A stretch of DNA of 64,000 bases from assembly GCA_003290165.1 (NCBI GenBank), contig QNQO01000508.1, positions 124,001 through 188,000 of the forward strand. Reading direction: 5' to 3'. The notes beneath the pieces were generated by a model, which was not told the origin of the DNA, made no database searches, and saw only the letters and a program-made list of their open reading frames with translations. Of the stretch, positions 35,601-47,810 are shown piece by piece (positions within the stretch are counted from its first letter, which is position 1; every line of letters begins with the position of its first letter). A program made the translations under genes and the position numbers. This DNA is from Berberis thunbergii. Taxonomy: Eukaryota; Streptophyta; Magnoliopsida; Ranunculales; Berberidaceae.

Positions 35601-35864
35601 TGTGACGACTCCCCTCCCGCACTGTATCGATACTGTCCACTTTGGGTTACCATCCGGCCCTCATGGTTTTAAAACGCGTCAATACAATGAGGAGCTGACC
35701 CCGCACATATAAAGATCATCCTCCTCCCCTACCCAGGCGATATGAGACTATGATTCCCCTTGTTGCTCGTCCAACCTCTCTCGGCTTATTGGGCATCCTA
35801 GGCCTGTTTGGCTCCAACCCTCACCCTCACCCTCACCTCAGGTCCGCCCACTTAGGGTCTCACA
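35601..35864 (-). repeat. TRIM LTR (5' LTR in element orientation)
   Basis: 264-bp copy. It differs from the other LTR by an extra CCCTCACCCTCA-type repeat unit and scattered substitutions, so this insertion looks older than the 9 kb retrotransposon. Confidence 0.92.
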
Positions 35865-36605
35865 GATGTCCCCGCCCCGCCCTTCTTTATTTTTATTTTC
35901 TGAAGCGCTATTGTAGTATATATGTTAAACTTAGATAGCGCTTATTTGAGCGCCATCTAAGTTATTTGATTTGTTTTTTCTATTTTTCCGATACCGATTT
36001 TCTGGGCTAAATATAATATTTAATATAATAATGACAACGTTCAATCAATCAATAAAGACACAACATGATAACTAACCGTTTCTCATTCATTCAAAATATA
36101 ATTTAAGCATTCATACAAAATTCAATAAAGATACAAAATTGTTCTCAATCACGGTATCTCAAGCTTTGCCACTCAAACTGTAACGGATCAAGAACTTGAG
36201 GACATCAAGAGGGAAGTAGAAGATGATGCTGTATAACCAAATCACTCCTGCCCATCCCCACCCTATGCCTTGGATATCCTTGCAAAGTCCCAGTTTGCAT
36301 AAACAGCTATCAATGTAGCCACCTTAACACAATGGATGGATAAATTGTCAGTTTTAATGGAGAATACAGATATATTCAATGGCATGAAACATCATTTATA
36401 CTCACCAATTGAGCGGCAAGGAAGGCACTAACAAGCAACACGCCTGGTCGTTCAACAAACGTAGTAACATGTAATCACAATTCCTTCTACACAAATTGAA
36501 AATGTTTAAAAAAAAAAATTATCCAAATGATGAAAGTTGACTCTGGAATATTTCAAACAACAAACTTGTGTGTCTCGTGTGTTACGCCAAATATTTTGTT
36601 GTTCC

Positions 36606-37830
36606 TTATGCTATAGATTCTTCATCTGCATGATTGTTTGACTGATTATGAACTTTTTCAACTTCCATATCCCAGTCTGTTCTAATAATCAGTACAAGTA
36701 GGAAGAGAGACTGTAGGAAGAATCCAATTGTTATTCCCCATAGAAGTCCTACAACACCCAAATCCGTCATGAAGCCAAGAACTGATGCAATGGTTAGACC
36801 AATGGTGTAGTAAGTGAGTAGATAAACACAAACCACCAAGGTAGCTCACCCTCTCCCAATCGCAATGCCTATATAAAATGAACAAATTAAAAGGTCAGTA
36901 GGGAGTTAGTTAAAGACAAGAAAGAACAGACACTATGTTACCTGAGAGGATTGGTTGGAATCCATTAATCAGTACTGAAATTGCAAGTAATGGAGTCAAA
37001 CTTGATACTCCCTTAAGAACATCAGGGTCACTAGTAAAAGCTTTGCCTAACATGTTACCGCTCGTCAAAATGAGTGCTACGAAGATCAAACTGATGAAGA
37101 TACTTGTCCCATTGACAACCAGTGCTGATAATCTTGCAACCCTTGGATGTGCAGCTTCAAGTTCGCTGCTTACTCGAATACAAGCTGCTGCACTCAGACC
37201 CAACATAAACATGAAGTCCCAATTCAAGTAGTTAATGCAGATTACAAAAGAATCAATGGAGACAGTAGGATCAGGGAAATAAGCAGCTCCAAGTACAAGT
37301 CCAAGGGTGTACCATATCTCTATGCTCATCATACCAATCGAATGAAGAGTTAGCTTTGCATGGGACCAGAAGTCTTGGAAAGTGTTGGTGCAGGAGAAGC
37401 CTGTCCAAGTTTTCTGACAACTTGTGCTGAAAACTATGTAAGACCCAGTTATGATGGCCATGATCCACCAAGAGAGACTCAACGTCAGTGCTGCTCCAAG
37501 TACTCCATAGTGGAAGAAGCTCACAACCAACCAGCTGAGAAATATATGCAAGAGGAAGACCCCAACAGCCATGTGAATCAAGGGGCTAATTATGTTTTGC
37601 ACTTCAAGGAACCTCTGCATTGGTAAAGCGAGTGCCATGGCATAGAGTTGAGGGATCAAGCCTCGGATGAACATCTGTGATTGTTCGGCTATGCTTGGCA
37701 TTAGGCCCACTGCTTCCAAGATTGTGCCCGAGTACCAATGAAGGATGGAGAATATGACTGCTACTCCCAAATGCATTATCATGGCTTTCTCCCAGATACA
37801 CATGGAGCTGCAGATATGCAACTAACGGAA
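36606..37830 (-). pseudogene. MATE/DTX efflux transporter, C-terminal two-thirds, broken
   Basis: The main exon (about 37820-36942) encodes SQMFIRGLIPQLYAMALALP, QRFLEVQNIISPL, GVLGAALTLSLSWW, LTLHSIGMMSIEIWYTLGLV, YLNWDFMFMLGLSAAACIRV-SSELEA and PLLAISVLINGFQPILSG, all MATE-family landmarks of the DTX35-like clade, with repeated hydrophobic membrane segments. The last exon (36868-36606) starts GIAIGRG and meets TGA where the family has Trp (GxGWQ), then continues LTIASVLGFMTDLGVVGLLW-G. The N-terminal membrane segments are missing. MATE proteins of this clade transport flavonoids or other compounds across vacuole or plasma membrane. The copy is a captured, broken gene. Confidence 0.88.
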
Positions 37831-37979
37831 CTTTCTTTCCTAGACTGAAATCTGACTGTGTCAGCCTCCCATAAGACTTAATACTAAATGTGTGTCTACA
37901 ACATATCTTCCCTGCTTTCACATATTGTATATGCAGATCAAACATAGATGATACAATCTAATGAAATATGATATCAGTT

Positions 37980-38890
37980 ACTGATTATTTGAAGTACTGT
38001 CAGTAAATACAAAATGCTTTAAATACAGAGCATCACAAATAGCACAGTTTGCCAACCACTTTATTATTTATCACCCCCAAGAATTGGAAACAGAAGAAGA
38101 GATTTGCCTAATTTACTTGTCAAGATGAAAATGAGATCGACTCTATATTGATACATGTCAATAAATTTCAATTCACATAATTAGTTTTCATTAACTTGTG
38201 CCTAAACAAAGTAGTAAGAAAAAGAAAATTTAGTTTCATGAAAAACTTCCATGAATTTGACCCAAATGCAACCAACATGTTTCTTTGAATCTTTATTGTT
38301 GTCAGAAACCCCGTTTTCAATTTGGTTTAAATTCAATACAATGATAAACTTTTATGCAAGACATGAATCTTTTTGTCAGTCATTTGTGACAATTTTTGGG
38401 AAATGAAATCTTTGTAATACAAAGTATGTAATTTAGTCTTTGTGAAGGATTAGAAGACTCTGCTTTTGATATTTGTCATAGTTTCACTTTTTCATTCATT
38501 AAGTTTATTTCCATTCAATCATCACAGAAAAGGTAGGTTTTAGCATAATAATAATGAAGGCTTAGGTGCGATGAATTAAGGTAGGTTTTCCTTGTCAACT
38601 AATTAATGGTCTATCAGCGACAAGTTCACCTATATGTATTTTTCCTTTTTAAATCTCACAATCTAATGTGATATGTCAAATTAGGCAAATTGTGCCCAAC
38701 TGGTTTAAATTAAACACAATGAGAGAAGTGAATAATGGCTGATTTGGATTGGGTTATCCATACTCATTTACCACCAACTTTATCGATTATAACTACAGTG
38801 GGATCCATGAATTCATCATCTTTGATTTTGATCTATTTAATCTTCGTCCCTAAAGATTATAGGCCCTACATTTTTGTTGAGCATTAATGT
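37980..38890. other. Interior of element C without a recognised gene
   Basis: AT-rich, no supported coding sequence. It probably is intron or flank captured with the MATE gene. Confidence 0.45.
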
Positions 38891-39099
38891 TCTTAATTTT
38901 CTCTGTTCACCAGAAATATAAATGATTTGTTCCTTGAGTGTCTGCATGGTAGGTGGCATTTAGTTTCTGTTGTGACTATCGAAAGGATTTCTTTTAATTC
39001 CTTATAATGGGCTCTACTTGTTTCCCTTTTCATTTTCAACAAAAAAAATGTGGTGGAATATATGTGTAATCCAACGATATGCATTTAATTTATAACTAT

Positions 39100-40780
39100 C
39101 TAAAAATATGAAACTGATGAATGGAAGCGTAATGTGAGTAGTCATCACCTGAGTAAAGAAAATGAGGAGTACAAGAAACTTGAGCGCATAGAAGAGCATC
39201 CTCAAGTGGTAAAAGTAACTTGATGACCATGATAGAAGTATTTGTTCTCTTTTCTTTTGGGAGATCTGAGAGAAACTCAATACATAAGGAAATTGAGTTG
39301 ACAAGCTTAGTCTCCCACACATAACAAGAGTCCCAATCCACGTCGACAACATCCACAAAGCTAAACGCAACACAGGTTTCATTGGGTGCTTTAGTCTTTC
39401 ACTCATAAAGCCCGCAACCTGCATTGACACTAAAATCCACAAAGTGAACATACAATTACATGGACATCCGTTCCGAGCATGTATGTTGTGACTCATGAAC
39501 ACTAAAATGAAGCAAACTACATGACTATTAATCACAGGAATTATATGGACACTGTAGCCTACATGTGCTGATTTTTTTTTCTTTATAGGTAGTAAAACAG
39601 AGTTTCCTTTTCACCTAAAAAATCAGCAAAAAAGGAAAAATTAAACAAACTTGAAGATATGCCAACTTTTGCATAAACTACATTTCAAAGGTATGCAACT
39701 TAATGTGTAATCAAATTACCTGAAGGAGTGCCTCAAGTCTTGGTCTTGTCACGCTTACAGCATGGTTCAGCGTATGAATAGACCTTATGGCACTAGCAAA
39801 GCATTTCAAACACAGCAATAAAAAGTATCAATAAGATTACATGCATGTAAATGAAAAGGCTTGAGAGAATAAAGAAGAAAGAAAAAAATCATAAATTCAA
39901 AACATGGCAGTATCATAAGAGAATATTTACACTACTTAAAGATGAACTAGGTAACAGGTAGCATGTCTTGTGTGAATGGAAATTTCATTTTTTTTTAATA
40001 ATTTTTTTGAAAACATGGACTCGTACATACTTTTAGTGTACATATGTACATTTTTCGTTTGCTAACTATTAGCATTTCTAATGTGCAATGATATTTACTT
40101 AAGTTTAATGAATACGTCCACGATTTTTAATCACCCACTGGTAGCTAGTATTACATTTTAACATATTCTTCCACAGAATTGAATACAAGATAGACATCCA
40201 TGTTAACCTTTGAGTTTAAATCATATAGAATACTATAAATGGGAGAGCGTTCTACTCAGGATACAGTATAGATTGCATGAGAGAAGCTTCCTTCTTACCT
40301 TCCATAGTCCTTGGCCTCTAGATTCTTAATGAGTTCAATACACGCATTTTTAACAAACTTCATCCCAAAGCTGCAAGACGCCAACAAATATACAATTAAG
40401 TAAGCTTTAGAGTTTAGGCCTAGTTCTTAGAAAGGAACAAAAGGGGGAGAAGAACTGAAAAGCCACAACAACAAAATCCCCAAACACAAAATAAAAAAAT
40501 CAACCCACAAAATTGCAAGAGAACTGAACTGAACAGCTATACTAACACAAACCCAAACACCCTAAACATCCAAAAGACAAACGAAGCACCAAATTGAACC
40601 AAATCTCACCTGTTTCAAGTTGCAGAAACCTTCATAAACCTCAAGAACAGAGTCGAAAGCCTTGACAAGAGATAAAAGTGACGACTTTCCCTCTCGATCG
40701 ACAACTTCTGCAAAACAAAAACACAAGCACGCCCCCCATTTCGCATTTAAGATCAAATTCCACAAAAACCATCAAAGACT
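39100..40780 (-). pseudogene. Exon-like blocks of an unidentified gene
   Basis: Several minus-strand blocks look like exons of one gene. They are about 40780-40610 (EVVDREGKSSLLSLVKAFDS, VLEVYEGFCNLKQV), 40375-40300 (FGMKFVKNACIELIKNLEAK-DYGR), 39800-39725 (SAIRSIHTLNHAVSVTRPRL-EALLQ), and 39440-39100 (AGFMSERLKHPMKPVLRLAL then DVDWDSCYVWETKLVNSISL and CIEFLSDLPKEKR). Most are helical and plausible as an alpha-solenoid or regulatory protein. I do not recognise the family. Fused inside element C, it is probably another captured gene. Confidence 0.4.
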
Positions 40781-40814
40781 TCGAAATCATATAGAATACT
40801 ATAAATGGGAGAGC

Positions 40815-40985
40815 GCTCCTCTTCTTCTTCTTCTTCTTCTTCTTCTTCGACTTCTTCAGCTGCGCAGAGTCATCGCTGCTTGGTTCCTCCACTTTGGGGC
40901 TCTTCTTCTCCTTGCTTTTCTTCTTGTCCATCGATGTTGTTATCTCCATGGCGGCGGTGTCGCTTGTCTGCTTCTTGTCTTTCAA
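40815..40985 (-). pseudogene. Lys-rich N-terminal fragment, possibly RH7-type helicase
   Basis: The minus strand encodes MKDKKQTSDTAAMEITTSMD then KKKSKEKKSPKVEEPSSDDS and a poly-Lys run (the TTCTTC repeat at 40820-40850). Nucleolar DEAD-box helicases of the RH7 type start with such a charged Lys/Ser region, and an RH7 fragment also occurs in sister element B, which makes this reading attractive. The sequence is low complexity, so the assignment is weak. It joins the shared leader (TTAGGGGGTTAGG inverted) next to the terminal repeats. Confidence 0.4.
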
Positions 40986-41069
40986 ATATTTCTTCTTGCC
41001 TTTGGGTTGCTGAGTTGCAGTTTAGCAGAGAGGAGAAGAGAACGAAAGAGGGATATTTAGGGGGTTAGG

Positions 41070-41408
41070 GTTTGAAGCGCTATCCTAAATGTAGTGATAT
41101 GAATATGAAGCGCTATCCTAAATGGAAGTAGCATAGCGCTTCGAAACCGCTATGCAAGCACTTTAAAAACGCTATGGTAGTTTTGGTAACGTTTTTTCCC
41201 ATAGCGTTTTTTAAAGCGCTATCTAAGACATAACTAAGATAGCGCTTAACTGAAAAAAAAATTAAAAGCGCTATTGTAGTGTTTTTTTTTTTTTTTTTTT
41301 TGCTTTTTTTTTTAAAGACAAATAAGCGCTATCCTAGTGCCCACTTGGATAGCTCTTTAAAAAAGCGCTATCTAAGTGGCGTTACCTAACCTAATATTTG
41401 TAGTAGTG
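41070..41408. repeat. Head-type subterminal repeats of element C
   Basis: Matches 33590-33871, with an extra partial duplication of GAAGCGCTATCCTAAATG at 41073 and 41107, and a T-run at 41281-41301. Confidence 0.85.
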
Positions 41409-42537
41409 TGAGGTCCAGTTTTGTATTTTATTCATAGGACTTTTTAGCAGATACATGAAAATTTTGACCCATTAGTTTTTTCTCAAGACACATATTTGTA
41501 TCTCGAGGTTCATCTATGAGTTATTGTTTGAATGCCATTTTGGTAATCAATGTGAGCCTTTTGATAATCAACGCAAGTTGACTGCTAGTTTTGGGGGAGA
41601 TTACAATAGTGTTTAATGTTGGAGGTAACCTCTATTGATAGGGGATAAATCACAAATAACCCAATTTTTTTTGTAAATTATAATTTTACATTTAAAATTA
41701 ATTTTTGCCTCTTAACTTTATATATCAATACAATTTGTTCCCCATATGCTTATTTATTGTGCTCCTACAAAGTAGCATGTTTCTTCCTCCATAAATTAGA
41801 TGGAGTTTTGTTTAGCATTTGGTATTTTTTAAGTTATTTATATATTGTTCAAAATTTTAAAAATAAAATTAAAATAATTATTTTATTATATAATTCATCA
41901 CTCAGGTCCCCCTCAACAAAAATCTTGACTTCATTACTGCCTAGGGCACCCACAATCTCAGGGTCAGCCCTGGTACGACAACTTAACACTAGCATGAGCA
42001 AGTTTATTGTTATTTTGACCTAACAAATTCTAACTGCGTCTAGAGGAAGGGTTGGAGATAAAGGAAAACTGGTCTTCAAAAATAAAATTTGCAGCCAAGT
42101 CGGTTGGAAACACTTCTTGCGTGCTCAATGTGATATGTGGTCCATTCATCCATCTTAGTATTGACAATTTGACATTACAAAAAATGAAAGAATTTGCTTC
42201 CCCATTCAAGTTTCTTTAATTTGCCCATTTAGCTATAAAGCCACCTTTTTTTCCTTGCATGACATGCATGCGACAACGCAGAAAAAAAATCATAGATTTA
42301 GCATATATATATGTTTTCATACTGCGTGTCTAGAGTTGGAGTGTGAAGCAAATAAACACCAAGTGGTATATATTATAATCATTTTCTTTCCTTCCTGGTT
42401 TGCATTGTCTTTTTTTAAAATAAGGTTGCATTGTCATAACTCATAACTAGCTTGATTTTTTTTCTTTTTTTATTTAGATAAATAGGTGAAAAGGGTTTAA
42501 TTTATTTTTTAACTACCCATTTAAGATACTTTCTAAG

Positions 42538-42732
42538 TTTTATTTACTTAAAGAGACCCCAATAAATAAAAATCATTGTTTATTAATTCGTTGAGCTCAT
42601 TTTGAGGAAAACTACAAATATTTCTAATATTGATCCGTAATTTTCTTAAATTTTTCGGCTCAAAAAGATCTCAAACGAATCAATAAACAATGTTTTTAGT
42701 TAGTGTAGGGTCATTTTCGTTAAATGAAATTT
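42538..42732. repeat. Fold-back (palindromic) MITE-like element
   Basis: The left arm (AATCATTGTTTATTAATTCG at about 42571-42590, preceded by AGAGACCCC) is the inverse of the right arm (CGAATCAATAAACAATG at about 42676-42692, followed by GGGTCATTTT). The arms are about 70 bp with mismatches and enclose about 60 bp. No clear target duplication was found. Confidence 0.6.
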
Positions 42733-43871
42733 AACTACTGGGTCCTAAACTACTATTAAAAAGCCTAAATTAATCCTTTTAGCCCAATGCCCATTTTATT
42801 TGAGCATGGATCAGCTGCATTTGGGTGTAGATATTTGTACTATGCATTGAAAAAATAACATAATTTGTTAATATCTACTTATGACGCTCGAGATAAGGGA
42901 AAATGTCATCCTTCAAACAAATAGAATGATACCTACATATCCTAGGAAACAAAATGAGTTTCTCACAAAGTCCTACCCAAAAGGATAAAAGAGTAAAAAA
43001 TAAGTACAACAAATTTGATTTCCTTTTTTTGTGTTTTTTCCCATGGTTCCGATAATGACACAAAACTTTATTAAAAAAAAAAGGGAAAACATTTCTAGTC
43101 ATTTTTTATAAAATACCCCAAACTAACACCATTGATTAAAAAATCTCTAACAAATCAAAACCGCAATAATTGAAAATAAGGAACATCGACTGCCCATGAC
43201 TACACTTCACCCTCTCTTCAAGCATTCCCCTCTCTCTCTTTGTTGTTTGTGATTTTTTGTTACTTGGTTTGCGGTTGATATGCTATGCTATGGGCACAAA
43301 TCCAGGATTTTTTCTCAAAGAGGGCCAAAGTAAATATGGGTATTAACTTTATCTTATTTATTGTTATTAATTGATTGCTTATTATCTTATTAAATTCTCA
43401 CATCCAAAGCTTCAATCCCATCAAGTCTAATTCACAAAATAGGACAACATAATAAGTTTTAAAAGCTAATTAAGAAATTTGATGAAGTTATAGAGATTTT
43501 TTCGAAATATTAACAACAATAAATTAGCATAAATCATGCTGAGAGGGAAAGATCTTGAGTACTTCTTTACAAATAAAGAAACTTTCAAGTTTTACATTTT
43601 CAATATAAAGCAAATTTCATAAGAATATGGATGAGAAATCTTCAAGTTCATTGCAAAATATTTTAGAGATGGGGGAGCGGTTGGCTTCTTTTCACCTCCC
43701 CTAGATCTTCCTCTGGCTGTGTTTTTGTGAAAAATCCTCGTTTTGTCGAAATGACTAACTTGTCAATTTGTTGTTGTCAAAATGACTAGCCTTGGTCTTC
43801 TTATTATTTTTTCATTGAAATCGCAAGCCTTCGTCATTTAAAAAAAAAAAGGTCATCTTGGGATGTCGAAA

Positions 43872-44075
43872 ATATTAAGGGGACGTTTGTTTTTGCTTCT
43901 AACTGAGTTATTAATCAGAATTTTGACCAATATTCAGACCGTTTGTTTTGCTTCTTACTGGATTCTAATTGGAAGAAAAGTTATGACTCTAGTAAGGAAT
44001 CTTCTTAGTTTCTTAGTGAAACTTCTGACTTCTTACTCTAATTCTTAGTTCTAAATGTAAACAAACTCCTCCTAG
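43872..44075. repeat. Possible hAT-like MITE
   Basis: The segment begins GGGGACGTTTGTTTTTGCTT and ends ATGTAAACAAACTCCTCC, whose inverse (GGAGGAGTTTGTTTACAT) resembles the start. This is the kind of short inverted end seen in plant hAT MITEs. The interior repeats CTTCTTACT-like words. I could not find a matching 8-bp duplication, so this is tentative. Confidence 0.35.
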
Positions 44076-45139
44076 CTATCCCTAGTCATTTTTCAATGCC
44101 TTAAACAATCAACCTAGGTCATTGATATTTATATAATTTCTGCCATTTATACGAAATGGTAAGTGAAGTTTGATTCTGAGGTCAGGAGATGAGACATAGA
44201 CTCGTTGATTAGTTGATAAGTCAAAGATTACTTTGATTTTTTTTTATTACTTTGATTGTTGGCCATCGATGAACTCACTCTTATAATAGCTACACAAACA
44301 AAATCATTGGGACTCAGTTAGTGGAAAGAAAATCAGATAGAGATGAATTAGAGAGCATTGGAGACGGAAGAGACCAAGAGGATGTAGAACCTTAAATGGC
44401 TCAATTGGAGAAGGGTGTCGTGAGAAGGGGATAGTGATAAATTTTTAGGCTTTCAGCCGTGAGTTGAATTAATCGTTTGGTTTTAGTTGAGGGTAGGAGC
44501 AAAAAGTTCAAGGAACAAAAAAAAATTTCTAATACATGGGCATGTCTACAATTAATTATCTAAGTGTGTAAAAAATGAAAATCTTACACTTTAGAGTAGC
44601 CGATTTCCATTATTTGACTTTACGTTAACTATGAATGGTGTTCTGGTGACACTAGCTAGATCTCCTTAGACATTTTTTTAGTTTTTGCTCATATTGATTT
44701 CTAAAGAAACTAAACCATTCAATTTCGTGATTAATAGGGACTATAAATGGATAAGTAGGGAGTATGTCTTCACCTTACCCTCACATGTTTTTGGAGACTT
44801 GTTTTTGAATTTTAAAAATAAAGTTGTTTTTAGAAGGTGATAATATTGAGGAAACAATTATATTTGAGTTTGTTTTAAAATCAACTCCAATTACTTAAAG
44901 TGCAATCCAAGTAAGCCAACACAAGATTGGCTCCATTTGCTCTAAATTGGACCCCTTATTTGTTGAAGATAATTTTAGCATCATCATTTCTCCAGGAAGG
45001 CCGGAACGAGAATTAGAGGATTGGGATTTAGGTACCTTGAGCAAGGACCTCGACGATCAAGTCAGTCCCATAAATATATAAATTGATAGTCAAGGTGTGA
45101 TTGAGCTAAAAGGTCTTGTCTTTCCCGAGATTTAATACT

Positions 45140-45945
45140 CACTACAAAAAAATTGAAATCAGCAACGGCTAAAAACCGTCGCTGATTGAGTTAAAACCGT
45201 AGCTAAAAGAAATCAGCGACGGCACAACATCCGTCGCTATCCCGTAGCTACATTTATCGTCGCTATTTGATTCAGCGACGGCAAAATAGCCATAGCTAAT
45301 TAGCCACGGGATAAAACCGTCGCTAAAGTGTAAAATATCCGTCGCTAACTGAGTTTTTTTAAAAAAATTTAATATTTTTTATATTAGCGACGGTAATTTG
45401 CCGTCGCTAATTGATTTTTGAAAAAAAAAATTAACATTATTTTTATATTAGCGACGGCAATTTGACCGTGGATAACTGATCTTTAAAAAAAGATTTAACA
45501 TAATTTTTATTTTAGCGACGACATTTTGGCTGTGGCTAACTGATTTAAAAAAAAAATTTAACATTATTTTATATTAGCGATGACATTTTGGCCGTGGCTA
45601 AATGATTTTTTTAAAAAAATTTATTTTAGCGACGGCATTTTGGCCGTGGCTAACTGATTTTTTTTTTAAATTTAACATTATTTTATTGTAGCGACGACAT
45701 TTTGGCCGTGGCTAAATGATTTTTAAAAAAAATTTTAACATTATTTTTATTTTAGCAACGACATTTTGGCCGTGGCTAACTGATTTTTTGTTAAAAATTT
45801 AACATTATTTTTATTGTTGTGCTAACTGATTTAAAAAAAATGTAACCATATTTTTATATTAGCGACGACATTTTGGCCGTGGCTAAATGGTATTTAAAAA
45901 ATTATTTTTTTATTAGCGACGACCAGATTGCCGTGGCTAACAAAA
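45140..45945. repeat. 3' subterminal repeats of element D
   Basis: About a dozen direct and inverted copies of the AGCGACGGCA / GCCGTGGCTAA words are spaced by AT-rich spacers of about 70 bp that themselves repeat (TTTAACATTATTTTTATTTT). Confidence 0.88.
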
Positions 45946-45949
45946 TAAA

Positions 45950-47507
45950 ATTGAAAAATGATTTTTTTATAATTAAATTATATTAATTTTAAACTTTGGC
46001 ATATACTTTTTTTGTCATTATATTAATTTTATAATAAATTATTTAATTTTAAGATTTGGCAAATTATAAGCATCTTAAACCTGAACAAAATTAAATTAAT
46101 TTTCATATACTCAATAAATTGTCCATCACAATAAAATACAATCCCAAATACTGTCAACCTCAAATTGAGATAAATACATAAAACAAAATTGTGATTGTCT
46201 ATGGGACATAAAACAAAATTTTTACATACAATAATTGCACACAGTAATTGCTTTAAGATCTGCATCAGCTTGGTCTTTCGACGTGGCTATTATCAGTTCA
46301 CCAACATCACCAAAACTGCATTAAAATCACAATTTGCACAATCATCAGAGTAAATAAGCCCATAGATCGCTACCCTGATTATATAAGACCATATGCTAAA
46401 CAAAAACTTACACAAATAAAGTCCAAAACAAATGTGTACCTCGCTCAGCAATATAGTACATGGTGTAACATGGAAAGCAAGTGACACACACAACAAAGCA
46501 ATATTCATCCAAATTCCAACTCTTCATTCTTCACTGACACCCTTCACAGGTTGGAAGAATGATGGGTTTGTGGCTTTAGATAGTAACCAAAAAACAAAAT
46601 CCTACCAATCCCTCTGTCCCAACTAGTAAAGGCACTTGAGGCATACAAACTTATGCTCTTTTCAGGAGAAGGGTGACAGATTATTCACGAGGCATTACAA
46701 ATCAGGCATACAACTTATTAACAAAGCGTTGAAAAAAAAAACAGTATTTATCCGCCAGGCATTATAACAGGCAGGTACGCGGCTTGTTTGATTCTGCAAA
46801 TATGCAGATGCCTCACCTTATTAGTCTATTGTACTATGCAACAAATCATTTGTAAATACAGCTTGTATTGCACCAGAAGTGGACATAACTATCACCCACC
46901 ATAGAGTATTGCCTTGGCTGAACTTGACGAATTCAAACAAATTAAAAAATAAAACCTCCCAAACTATCACCCACTATACTATTCATCCAAACCCACAATA
47001 TGCGTCCACTGGGGATCACTCCCTTTCTGTGCATATCAGACTATCTGTATGAAATCTAATTCCAACTTTCAAGACCACACTTCCTAGTATAATGCTTTTG
47101 GATTAAGGAATACGACAATTTGAAAGTGTCAGATTCCATTCAGAATTTGAACTAACTGCTGTGTCCGAGAAATTGCATTCACTAAAATTGTTGAGTCACA
47201 ACATGCAAGAAAGAAATGGAAGGCATCTTTCTGAACAACAATCTCAAAATAGAGAAACTATACATATAAAGCTGAGAGCACTAATAGCGGAATAACTGAA
47301 TCTCGAATCAGTTGTCAACATAAGAGCAATAAAACCATAAAGTAACATAATCTAGAGACAGTGGACACTAATTCTTATCAGAGTGAACCAAACCATATGT
47401 GACATTAAAGCAAGTTCAGAATTAAAAAAAAATAGATATTCAACTAAAACAAAGCCTCAATAAAGAATCAAGTAAAGCATGAAGTAAATAAATAATGATG
47501 CATTGAA
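45950..47507. other. Interior of element D, no recognised coding sequence
   Basis: AT-rich. It follows the RER1 exon in transcription direction and may be its captured intron and downstream flank. Confidence 0.4.
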
Positions 47508-47790
47508 TTACCAGAACTTGAACTCGGGGAGACAGCTAATGAAAGGCCTAAATTCACCCGAACCCTTCGTTGGCAACGATGCCCCATTCAATGATTCCAG
47601 CTTTGGGTCAACCTTCGGTGAGAGAAACCCAATCAATAGATTCAAGATATATATCCCGAGCCCATACGAAACGATATAGAATCCTTCAATGAAGTTTACG
47701 CGCAAAACGTAAATCAATCCAACAACTACTGTCCCCGACCATCTCCCAACTCCTAATCGCTCCATCAACCTAAACTCATAAAAACATCCC
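47508..47790 (-). pseudogene. RER1: RER1 Golgi retrieval receptor, exon fragment
   Basis: The minus strand encodes [60 protein letters not shown] and [15 protein letters not shown], then a GTAATT donor at the exon junction known for plant RER1. This covers the first membrane hairpin and the cytosolic linker. The second membrane hairpin is absent, and the N-terminal YQYYLDKSTPH block is replaced by unrelated sequence. The normal RRLPEF is SCLPEF here. RER1 returns ER membrane proteins from the Golgi. This is a captured fragment. Confidence 0.9.
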
Positions 47791-47810
47791 ATTATAATAA
47801 TTAGTGTCAA

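Larger units (their letters stand above)
35236..35864 (-). mobile_element. TRIM-like miniature LTR retrotransposon, 629 bp
   Basis: Two direct LTRs (35236-35483 and 35601-35864) both start TGTGACGAC and end TCTCACA. The 117-bp interior has a reversed primer site (GGCTCTAATACCA, complement of the tRNA-Met type) next to the right LTR. A reversed polypurine tract (ATCTACCCCCCTTAA) lies next to the left LTR. Orientation is therefore minus. GATGT flanks both sides (35231-35235 and 35865-35869). No coding capacity. Size and structure fit the TRIM class. Confidence 0.93.
35889..41408 (-). mobile_element. CACTA element C, left-truncated, about 5.5 kb
   Basis: The right end is a head-type terminus (CTAATATTTGTAGTAGTG) at 41408, with subterminal repeats matching A and B. 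On the left, 35889-36130 matches the tail-side internal region of B (from about 25246) but the outer about 370 bp and the terminus are missing; the sequence switches abruptly from CCGCCCTTCTTTATTTTTAT. C is therefore the same family and orientation as B and can no longer move by itself. It carries a MATE transporter piece and other fragments. Confidence 0.82.
41409..45139. other. Gene-poor spacer between elements C and D
   Basis: This 3.7 kb is AT-rich with no recognisable gene. Two repeat-like structures are listed separately (fold-back at 42538-42732; possible MITE at 43872-44075). Confidence 0.6.

Noticed and set aside
35236..35864. Cassandra-type TRIM with 5S rRNA in its LTR
   Set aside because: The LTR lacks a recognisable 5S rRNA internal promoter region, so only a general TRIM-like call is made.
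40800..41068. Poly-Ser frames on the plus strand
   Set aside because: They are the antisense of the TTCTTC run that encodes poly-Lys on the minus strand.
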